Source: JBBIMP01 sp037444305 (GTDB lineage Bacteria; Acidobacteriota; UBA6911). Taken from it: DNA of 64,000 nucleotides. The DNA is taken from the NCBI GenBank assembly GCA_037444305.1, contig JBBIMP010000014.1, positions 1 through 64,000 on the forward strand, read 5' to 3'. The notes below the pieces were generated by a model. It saw only the letters and a program-made list of their open reading frames with translations. It had not been told where the DNA came from and did not search any database. Shown in pieces: positions 21,400 to 28,594 of the stretch; position 1 is the first letter of the stretch, and each line of letters begins with the position of its first letter. A program made the position numbers and the translations under genes.

Positions 21400-22784
21400 G
21401 CGGCGGGGAAGCTTACAAGGGATACCGCGGGGCGGCCCTGGACGCGCTCAGGGGATTCGGCGCGGAGGTCTGGAGCGACGTCGAGGTCCGGACCCCGCAG
21501 GGGAGTTACACGGGGATCATCCTGCCGCGCTCGGAGACCGCGGATCCGCTGCACGTGGTGCTGAAGCTCCGTTCGGGGTACAACATCGGCGTGGCCGCCT
21601 GCCGGATCGAGCGCATCGAGATCCGCGGCCGCAAGGAAGCCCGGTACAAGATACCGGAGAAGGAGTTCCCGGTCGATCCGCGGAAGCCGAAGGTGAAGCT
21701 GCTCGGCACGGGCGGAACGATTGCGAGCCGGCTCGATTACCGGACGGGCGCGGTGATCCCTGCATTTTCGCCGGGCGAATTGTACGGATCGGTGCCCGAG
21801 CTGGCCGACATCTGCAACCTGGAGACCGAAAAGCTGTACGGCGTGTTCAGCGAGAACATGGGGCCCGAGCAATGGCGCGGGACCGCGGAGGCCATCGGCC
21901 GGGAAATCGCCAAGGGCGTGCAGGGCATCGTGATCGGTCACGGGACCGACACCATGCACCACACGGCGGCGGTGCTCTCCTTCATGGTACAGAACTCGCC
22001 CGTACCGATCGTCATGGTGGGCTCGCAGCGGTCGAGCGACCGCCCTTCTTCCGACGCGGCACTCAACCTGATGCACAGCGTCAAGACGGCCGCCGAAAGC
22101 GACCTCGCGGAGACAATGGTGTGCATGTTCGGTCCGACCTCGGACGAGTACGGCATCCTGCACCGCGGCACGCGTGTGCGAAAAATGCACTCCAGCTACC
22201 GGTCGACTTTCAGGACGATCGGGGACATCCCGCTGGCGATGGTCAGCCGGGAGAAGATCACGCCGCTGCGGCAGGATTACAGGAGGCGCCGGGCCGACCG
22301 CGAGGTCGCGATCAACACCGCTTTCGAGGAACTGGTCTCCATCGTCTACTACTATCCCAACATGCGGCCCGACATCCTCGACTCGCTCATCGACAACGAC
22401 TACCGGGGCATCGTCATTGCCGGCACCGGGCTGGGGCACGTCAACAAGCCGCTCTACCCGGCGCTGAAGCGCGCGCAGGAGAAGAAGATCGCCGTCTACA
22501 TGACCGTGCAGACCCTGTGGGGCTACGTCCAGATGTACGTCTACGACACGGGCCGCGACATGATGGAACTCGGCGTAGTGCCGACGGCGAACATGCTGCC
22601 CGAAGTGGCGTACGTCAAGCTCGGCTGGGCGCTGGGACAGACCTCGGACCTGGACGAGGTCCGCCGGATCATGCTCACGCCGATCGCCGGGGAGATCACC
22701 GAGCGCGAACCCAGCAACGGCTACCTGGTGTTCCAGGGAGGCATCCCCGAGGTGGAGGAGTTCATTTCCCGCTACCGCAAGTAA
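21396..22784 (+). CDS. gatD: Glutamyl-tRNA(Gln) amidotransferase subunit D (asparaginase-like)
   Basis: A 462-residue GatD. The N-terminal part (about 1-90) is the small beta-barrel domain specific to GatD (GYRGAALDALRGFGAEVW, SYTGIILPRSE). The type-I/II asparaginase fold follows with its two catalytic Thr motifs, TGGTIAS (about 104-110) and HGTDTMHHTA (about 180-190), plus the lobe motif GSQRSSDRPSSDA. It releases ammonia from Gln (or Asn) and passes it to GatE. The small N-terminal domain and the overlap with gatE separate it from a free L-asparaginase. No terminator is seen downstream. A 6-bp hairpin (GCCGGT/ACCGGC) shortly after the stop lacks a T-run. Confidence 0.92.
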   Translation: MSGGEAYKGYRGAALDALRGFGAEVWSDVEVRTPQGSYTGIILPRSETADPLHVVLKLRSGYNIGVAACRIERIEIRGRKEARYKIPEKEFPVDPRKPKVKLLGTGGTIASRLDYRTGAVIPAFSPGELYGSVPELADICNLETEKLYGVFSENMGPEQWRGTAEAIGREIAKGVQGIVIGHGTDTMHHTAAVLSFMVQNSPVPIVMVGSQRSSDRPSSDAALNLMHSVKTAAESDLAETMVCMFGPTSDEYGILHRGTRVRKMHSSYRSTFRTIGDIPLAMVSREKITPLRQDYRRRRADREVAINTAFEELVSIVYYYPNMRPDILDSLIDNDYRGIVIAGTGLGHVNKPLYPALKRAQEKKIAVYMTVQTLWGYVQMYVYDTGRDMMELGVVPTANMLPEVAYVKLGWALGQTSDLDEVRRIMLTPIAGEITEREPSNGYLVFQGGIPEVEEFISRYRK

Positions 22785-22917
22785 TTTCCACCGAAGCCGC
22801 CGGTGCAAGACCGGCTCAGCCCAATTCGGCAACAGAAGCCTGTTACACGCAGTACCACCGAGAACTTCCGTGCAATGCCTTTGATTGCCCTTGTCGTTCT
22901 TGCTCCGGGAAATGGGT

Positions 22918-22946
22918 TTGAAATTTGGGAATCGAACCACTATCTT
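22918..22946 (+). promoter_or_regulatory. Putative sigma-70-type promoter of the pnt operon
   Basis: TTGAAA (22918-22923) and TATCTT (22941-22946) are separated by exactly 17 bp in an AT-richer patch of the 220-bp gap between gatD and pntAA. Transcription would start about 50 bp before the TTG start codon. Four of six bases match the consensus in the -10 box and four in the -35 box. Confidence 0.5.
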
Positions 22947-23004
22947 TTATCATTTCTGTTGAACTAATTCCCGATATCAGGGCAGCTCACCAAGGAGAAC
23001 ACGC

Positions 23005-24168
23005 TTGAAAATCGGAATCCCCAGAGAAATGGCGCAGGGAGAGACGCGCGTTGCGCTCATCCCGGCACACGTCTCCGCGTTGGTGCGCCAGAACCACGAG
23101 ATCCTGGTGGAACGTGGGGCCGGGACCGGGGCCTCCTTCGGCGACGAAGAGTACGAGAACAGCGGTGCCAGGATCGTCGACGGGCCCGAGAGCCTCTACG
23201 GTTCGGCGGAGCTCCTGTTCAAGGTGAACGCTCCTGCGCAGCATGCCGCCCTGGGCAGGCACGAGGGCGAGCTGGTTCGCGAAGGCGGGGTCTACATCGG
23301 TTTCCTCTCGCCGATGCTGAACGGCGACGCGGTGCGGATTCTCGCTTCGCGGAAGGTGACCGCCTTTTCGATGGAGTACATTCCGCGGATCACCCGGGCC
23401 CAGGGCATGGACGCGTTGAGCTCGATGGCCACGATCGCAGGCTACAAGGCGGTTCTGCTCGCGGCCGAGAGGCTCCCCAAGATGTTTCCCCTGCTGATGA
23501 CCGCCGCCGGTACGGTCCCGCCGGCGAATGTCTTTGTTCTCGGCGCCGGGGTTGCCGGGCTGCAGGCAATTGCGACCGCGAAGCGGTTGGGCGCGCGCGT
23601 GGAGGCCTTCGATCCGCGGCCCGCGGTCAAGGAACAGGTCAAGAGCCTGGGGGCGAGCTTCGTCGAGATGGAAATGCCCGAGGACGCCGAGACGGCGGGC
23701 GGCTACGCCAAGATGCAGTCGGAGGAGTTCATCCGGAAGGAGATGGAAGCGATTTCCTCGCGGCTGCCGAAAGTTGATGTCGTGATCACTACGGCGCAGG
23801 TGTTCGGCATGCGCGCCCCGCTGCTGATCACTGGCGAGATGGTGAAGTTGCTCCGGCGGGGCTCGATCATCGTGGACCTGGCTGCCGAGCAGGGCGGGAA
23901 CTGCGAACTGACCGAGGCGGGAGCGGCGGTGGAGAAAGAAGGCGTCACCATCATCGGCGCGGTGAACCTGCCCGCCACGGTGCCGGTGCACGCCAGCCAG
24001 ATGTACGGCAAGAACGTCCTCGACCTGTTTTACCTCGCCTTCCCCAAAGGCGCGACCTCTCCCGACATGGAGGACGAAGTCGTGAAGGGGGCTTGCCTGA
24101 CGCACGGGGGCGAGGTCGTCAACGAGCGCGTGCGGCAGATCCTGGCGGAAGGAGCGATGGAAAAATGA
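23005..24168 (+). CDS. pntAA: NAD(P) transhydrogenase alpha subunit, part 1 (NAD-binding)
   Basis: A 387-residue soluble dI component, related to alanine dehydrogenase. It has KIGIPRE at the start, FKVNAP, the nucleotide-binding loop VLGAGVAGLQAIATAKRLGA, the acidic end of beta-2 in VEAFDPRP and the mobile-loop region before IIVDLAAEQGGN. It binds NAD(H) and transfers hydride to NADP on PntB. The split alpha subunit (separate AA and AB) is the form seen in many Alphaproteobacteria, Acidobacteriota and others. Initiation is at TTG 23005, with AAGGAGA 7 nt upstream; no ATG or GTG fits the conserved start. It overlaps pntAB by 4 nt. Confidence 0.93.
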   Translation: MKIGIPREMAQGETRVALIPAHVSALVRQNHEILVERGAGTGASFGDEEYENSGARIVDGPESLYGSAELLFKVNAPAQHAALGRHEGELVREGGVYIGFLSPMLNGDAVRILASRKVTAFSMEYIPRITRAQGMDALSSMATIAGYKAVLLAAERLPKMFPLLMTAAGTVPPANVFVLGAGVAGLQAIATAKRLGARVEAFDPRPAVKEQVKSLGASFVEMEMPEDAETAGGYAKMQSEEFIRKEMEAISSRLPKVDVVITTAQVFGMRAPLLITGEMVKLLRRGSIIVDLAAEQGGNCELTEAGAAVEKEGVTIIGAVNLPATVPVHASQMYGKNVLDLFYLAFPKGATSPDMEDEVVKGACLTHGGEVVNERVRQILAEGAMEK

Positions 24169-24473
24169 CGGAATCCCTGATGATCTCCATTTACGTGTTC
24201 GTGCTTGCGACATTCCTCGGGTTCGAACTGATCAGCAAGGTCCCGCCCCTGCTGCACACGCCCCTGATGTCCGGGTCCAACGCCATCTCGGGCATCACCC
24301 TGGTCGGCTCGCTGATCGCTGCAGGTGAGGGGCACGGGGGGCTGAGCGTGATCCTCGGCATGGTGGCGGTCATCCTCGCCACGGTCAACGTTGTGGGCGG
24401 ATTCATGGTGACCGACCGCATGCTCGAGATGTTCAAGAAGGATACAGCCAAACCGCAATCACGGCAGAAATGA
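24165..24473 (+). CDS. pntAB: NAD(P) transhydrogenase alpha subunit, part 2 (membrane)
   Basis: A 102-residue membrane subunit with about three helices (SIYVFVLATFLGFELISKVP, SGITLVGSLIAAG, SVILGMVAVILATVNVVGGF). It forms half of the proton channel of the transhydrogenase. The conserved HTPLMSGSNAISG and GGFMVTDRML motifs are present. The ATG overlaps the pntAA stop (ATGA), and pntB starts 2 nt after its stop, so the three genes form one translationally coupled operon. Confidence 0.93.
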   Translation: MTESLMISIYVFVLATFLGFELISKVPPLLHTPLMSGSNAISGITLVGSLIAAGEGHGGLSVILGMVAVILATVNVVGGFMVTDRMLEMFKKDTAKPQSRQK

Positions 24474-24474
24474 C

Positions 24475-25854
24475 ATGAATGTACTGACAAGCTTCGCCTA
24501 CCTGGCCGCATCCGCCCTTTTCATCCTCGGACTGAAATTCCTGAGTTCGCCGAAAACCGCGCGCCGCGGGAACCTGCTGGGGGCCTGCGGCATGCTTCTC
24601 GCGATCGTCGTGACCCTGACGGACAAGAAGATCCTCGATTTCACCTACATCATCGCCGGCCTGATCGTCGGCGGGCTCATCGGGACGATTCTCGCCCGGA
24701 AGGTCCAGATGACGGCCATGCCCCAGATGGTGGGGATGCTCAACGGCTTCGGCGGCGGCGCCTCCGTGCTGGTGGCCTATGCGGAGTTTCTGCGGATGGG
24801 GCCCGCGAGCGGCGCCTCGCTCGATGTTCTGGTCACGATCGTCCTGAGCCTCCTCATCGGGTCGGTGACCTTCACGGGGAGCATGGTGGCATTCGCCAAG
24901 CTGCAGGGGATCATGCGCGGCGCGCCCATCCTTTTCCCGCTGCAGAAGCAGCTGAACGCCGTGCAGCTCCTGGCAGTGCTGGGGCTTGGAGTCTACTTTG
25001 TGACCGATCCTTCGCAGGGATACCTGCTCCTGGTCGTGATCGCGGTGGCGGCGCTGCTGGGCATCATGAGCGTGATCCCGATCGGCGGCGCCGACATGCC
25101 GGTGGTCATCTCCCTGCTGAACTCCTATTCGGGGATGGCGGCGGCCGCCACGGGCTTCGTGCTGTCGAACAACGTCCTGATCATAAGCGGCACGCTGGTA
25201 GGGGCCTCGGGAATCATTCTGACGCAGATAATGTGCGTGGCGATGAACCGCTCGCTGGCGAACGTCCTCTTTGCGGGCGTGGGGGCGGACTACGAGGGGG
25301 CGGCCGATGGAGAGGCAGCGCAGAGAACCGTCGTGCGCTATACGCCCGAGGATGCCGCGTTCATGCTCGAAAACGCCCAATCGGTAATCATCGTGCCCGG
25401 CTACGGTCTGGCGGTGGCGCAGGCGCAGCACGTGCTGCAGGAGCTGGCCTTGATCCTGACGAGCCGGGGAGCCACCGTGCGGTACGCGATTCATCCGGTG
25501 GCCGGGAGGATGCCGGGCCACATGAACGTCCTGCTGGCGGAAGCGAACGTGCCGTACGACCTGCTGCTGGAGATGGACCGGCTCAACGACGATTTCCAGA
25601 ACACCGATGTCGTCCTGGTGATCGGAGCCAACGATGTGGTAAATCCGGCCGCACGTTACAAGAAGAACAGCCCGCTCTACGGGATGCCGATCCTCAACGC
25701 GGACCGGGCGCGGACGGCCATCGTGTCCAAGCGCAGCCTCAATCCCGGCTTTGCCGGCGAGGACAATGAGCTGTTTTACGCCAGGCAGACGATGATGGTG
25801 TTCGGCGACGCCAAGGACACCGTCACGAGCCTCGTGCAGCTCCTGAAAGGGTAA
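24475..25854 (+). CDS. pntB: NAD(P) transhydrogenase beta subunit
   Basis: A 459-residue protein with an N-terminal membrane domain of about eight helices (to about residue 265) and the C-terminal NADP-binding dIII domain. dIII carries VIIVPGYGLAVAQAQH, the inverted Rossmann loop, HPVAGRMPGHMNVLLAEA, VIGANDVVNPAA and GYAGEDNELF-like GFAGEDNELFY. The enzyme uses the proton gradient to reduce NADP with NADH. It is the last gene of the operon and converges on a minus-strand gene 20 bp away; no obvious terminator fits there. Confidence 0.94.
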   Translation: MNVLTSFAYLAASALFILGLKFLSSPKTARRGNLLGACGMLLAIVVTLTDKKILDFTYIIAGLIVGGLIGTILARKVQMTAMPQMVGMLNGFGGGASVLVAYAEFLRMGPASGASLDVLVTIVLSLLIGSVTFTGSMVAFAKLQGIMRGAPILFPLQKQLNAVQLLAVLGLGVYFVTDPSQGYLLLVVIAVAALLGIMSVIPIGGADMPVVISLLNSYSGMAAAATGFVLSNNVLIISGTLVGASGIILTQIMCVAMNRSLANVLFAGVGADYEGAADGEAAQRTVVRYTPEDAAFMLENAQSVIIVPGYGLAVAQAQHVLQELALILTSRGATVRYAIHPVAGRMPGHMNVLLAEANVPYDLLLEMDRLNDDFQNTDVVLVIGANDVVNPAARYKKNSPLYGMPILNADRARTAIVSKRSLNPGFAGEDNELFYARQTMMVFGDAKDTVTSLVQLLKG

Positions 25855-25874
25855 AGCCGGACGGCGCGGGCCCG

Positions 25875-26204
25875 TCAGTGCCTGGCGGACATTTCGATTT
25901 TCTTGATCCGCCGTTTGAGCCGGTGGATCTCGCGGCGCAGGGTGTGGAGGCTCTTGCGGTCCCTGGCGGCGATCAATCCCTCCCGCTGACCCTTGAGTGC
26001 GCGAATTCTCTGCTTCAGCGCTTCCTTGGTGTGAACCACTTCATCCGAGTAATGCGCGTGCGGCTTTTCGATGCCCATGATCTTGGCCAGCGCTTCCACG
26101 AGTTCGGGCTTTTTCATCCCGTGAACGCCCTTGAGTTCCGAATGATTGGCGGCCTCCTCGCGCAGCTTGACCACCGTCATTTTCTCGAGATCGTGCCAGT
26201 CCAT
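25875..26204 (-). CDS. Small Rho-N/SAP-like domain protein
   Basis: A 109-residue basic protein. Residues about 5-50 (LEKMTVVKLREEAANH, then GMKKPELVEALAKIMGI) match the helix-extended-helix of the Rho N-terminal/SAP-like fold, which binds nucleic acid. The rest (about 58-105) is a highly charged helix or coiled coil (EALKQRIRALKGQ, REIHRLKRRIKKIE). It is not Rho: there is no RNA-binding OB fold or ATPase. A role in nucleic-acid binding is inferred. AGGAG lies 6 nt before the ATG. It is a single gene between converging pntB and the spermidine-synthase-like gene. Confidence 0.65.
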   Translation of the reverse strand: MDWHDLEKMTVVKLREEAANHSELKGVHGMKKPELVEALAKIMGIEKPHAHYSDEVVHTKEALKQRIRALKGQREGLIAARDRKSLHTLRREIHRLKRRIKKIEMSARH

Positions 26205-26364
26205 GTATGCTCCTTTCTGCAGGACCCATCGGCGGACAACCGCCCGGCAAAGGTGAATTCGATGGCCTTATTGTAACCTTTTTTCCGGCGAGCGAGGGGC
26301 CGGTGTGCGGCTCGGGCGGGGGAGCGGCATTGCATTCCTTTCCTGGTCGGTGAAGGGGAAGATG

Positions 26365-28470
26365 TCACTTCTTGTAAAGGGCGAAGAGATTCGTGTAGCT
26401 GTCGGTCCAGACGGTCGGCGTCCGGGAATCCTCGGGCCAGGATTGGACGGCGGCGTGAACGATCGGCGATCCCAGGAACCGGATATTGTTCGTCAGGAGA
26501 ATCCACGTGGTGTCATCCGTTCCCTGGACGCTGCTCCCCTCGCCCGGAAAGTAGTAAGCCCGCATCCCCCTGGCCTCCTCCAGCGTGGCCAGGCCCCGGG
26601 CGACGGGCGCGAGGTCGAAATACCGGTTGCTGATGTGAAGCGCGAGAACGCCGTCTTCCTTCAGGTGGTAGAGGTAGGTCTGGAAGCACTCCCGGGTCAG
26701 CAGGTGCACCGGGATAGCGTCGCTGCTGAAGGCGTCGACCGCGAGTATGTCGTATTGCATCGGGTGGCCCGCGAACCTTTCGCGTTCCATGGAAATCCGG
26801 GCATCTCCGAGCACGACCTCCACCGTGGCGGCGCTGTCGTTCCGGTAGGTGAAGTACTTTTCGGAAAATCTCACCACCTCGGGATTGATCTCGTAGAAGC
26901 GGAAGAGGTCGCCCTGCTGGCCGTAGGTGGCCAAGGTGCCGGTCCCGAGGCCCACGATTCCCACGCGCAGGTTTCCACCCCCGGGTTGTTCCGAGAAGCG
27001 GTTGGGGTGGTTCACGATGGCGACGCCCACGCCGCTCGCCGGGCCGAAATAGGAAGTAGGCCAGAAGCGTTTCTCCGGGTGCCGGTACTGGAAGCCGTGT
27101 TCGATCCGGCCGTGCATGAGCGTATAGTGATGTTCCTGCGGATCCCCGCTCTCCTCATCCAGCACCCTCAGAACGCCGAAGAAATTGCGCGCGGCATCCA
27201 GCCGGTTCTCGCGCGTCTCCTGGATGTGTATCGCAAGGGAGGCAGCCAGGGCGAAAAAAGCCCCCCAGAGAATCGTCCAGGCCCAGAGGTGACTCCCGCC
27301 AAACAGCGGGCTGCGCCGGTCCCGGAACAGGACGACCAGCAAAAGGACAGCCGTCAGAGCGAGTCCCAGGTGGTATTCCCAGAACCCGGCGAACAGGCGC
27401 GGCGCCGCGAGGGTGACGAAGGCGCCGCCCAGGGCTCCCCCACCGGCCACCGCCAGGTAGAAGGACGTTAAGTGGCCGTTGCCGGGCTTGAGCCGTACCA
27501 GTTCTCCGTGACAGACCATGCAGCCGGTGAACAGCGTGGCCGAGTAGGAGGCGATCTGCAGGGGCAGGTCGACGAAAACGCTGCCGAACAGCACGTAGCA
27601 GGACAGGGCGAGCGATCCGGCGAAGGCCGTGCCGCAGACGATTCGCGAGTACCAGCGCTCGTGGTGAAAGCAGAGGATGAAGGTGAGCAGGTAGAGGGCC
27701 AGCGGCAGTATCCACAGCAGCGGCACGACCGCCACGTCCTGGCACAGCTGGTTGGTGGTGGCCAGGAGCAGGACGGATCCGCAGGCGGCGAGAGCGAGCC
27801 ACAGGAATCTATCGAAGACCGCCGGCTGCACGCCCGCGTCCGGGGTAAAGACCGAACCCGGATTGGAGCGGGGCATGCGCGCCTTCCCCGCGTCGCGGAA
27901 GACCGTCCAGGACAGGGCGAGGCCCAAGAGGATGAAGCCCGCGTATGCCCAGGACCAGGCCTTGACCTGGCCCGCGGTGGTGATCCGGGGTTCGATGGCG
28001 AAAGGGTAGGCCAGGATGGCCAGCAGCGAGCCGAAGTTGGAAAAGCTGTAAAGCCTGTAGGGCGAAATTGAGCGGTGTGCGCGGCTGAACCACGACTGGA
28101 GGAGGGGGGCAGTGGTGGAAAGGATGAAATAGGGGGCGCCGATGCTGGCGGCGAGCAGGCCGAGAATGCGCCATACCTGGGATTGATCCGGGAGCGGTTT
28201 CCACGCCTCGGATGGGACGATGGGCAGGAGGACGAGCGTTGCAGCCAGCAGGAGGGCGTGAACCAGGGGCTGCACGCGATGCGCCAGCCTGCTGGCCAGG
28301 AAGTGCGAGTAGGCGTAGCCTGCCAGGAGCAACGCCTGAAAGAACAGCATGCAAGCATTCCACACTGCGGGGCTCCCGCCAAACCACGGCAGAATGTACT
28401 TCCCTATGAGCGGCTGGACGAGGAAGAGCAGGAAGGCGCTCAGGAATGCTGCGGTGCCGTATAGAGCCAT
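26365..28470 (-). CDS. Membrane-fused spermidine synthase-like protein
   Basis: A 701-residue protein. About twelve hydrophobic segments fill residues 1-440 (first ones FLSAFLLFLVQPLIGKYILP and ACMLFFQALLLAGYAYSHFLA), like an MFS/transporter scaffold. A soluble methyltransferase-fold domain follows with VGIVGLGTGTLATYG, the acidic FYEINPEVV, VEVVLGDARI and DILAVDAFSSDAIP. The family is annotated as spermidine-synthase-like (SpeE domain) and is frequent in Acidobacteriota. The Rossmann core is intact, but polyamine synthesis has not been shown for such fusions. The start at 28470 (AGGA upstream, followed at once by the first helix) is preferred over an in-frame ATG at 28581. Confidence 0.8.
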   Translation of the reverse strand: MALYGTAAFLSAFLLFLVQPLIGKYILPWFGGSPAVWNACMLFFQALLLAGYAYSHFLASRLAHRVQPLVHALLLAATLVLLPIVPSEAWKPLPDQSQVWRILGLLAASIGAPYFILSTTAPLLQSWFSRAHRSISPYRLYSFSNFGSLLAILAYPFAIEPRITTAGQVKAWSWAYAGFILLGLALSWTVFRDAGKARMPRSNPGSVFTPDAGVQPAVFDRFLWLALAACGSVLLLATTNQLCQDVAVVPLLWILPLALYLLTFILCFHHERWYSRIVCGTAFAGSLALSCYVLFGSVFVDLPLQIASYSATLFTGCMVCHGELVRLKPGNGHLTSFYLAVAGGGALGGAFVTLAAPRLFAGFWEYHLGLALTAVLLLVVLFRDRRSPLFGGSHLWAWTILWGAFFALAASLAIHIQETRENRLDAARNFFGVLRVLDEESGDPQEHHYTLMHGRIEHGFQYRHPEKRFWPTSYFGPASGVGVAIVNHPNRFSEQPGGGNLRVGIVGLGTGTLATYGQQGDLFRFYEINPEVVRFSEKYFTYRNDSAATVEVVLGDARISMERERFAGHPMQYDILAVDAFSSDAIPVHLLTRECFQTYLYHLKEDGVLALHISNRYFDLAPVARGLATLEEARGMRAYYFPGEGSSVQGTDDTTWILLTNNIRFLGSPIVHAAVQSWPEDSRTPTVWTDSYTNLFALYKK

Positions 28471-28594
28471 CTGTGGAATCCTGCAAAGCAAAAAGACAGG
28501 CCGATCTTTCCGGGCGGCGACCGGATCCGTAGTGACCGGGGGATGCTGTCCGGCAGCGGACAGCCCGGCTTGTCGCGGCATCCGGAGGGCAGCT

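Noticed and set aside
20391..22940. 849-codon minus-strand frame opposite gatE-gatD
   Set aside because: Antisense to two genes with strong family motifs.
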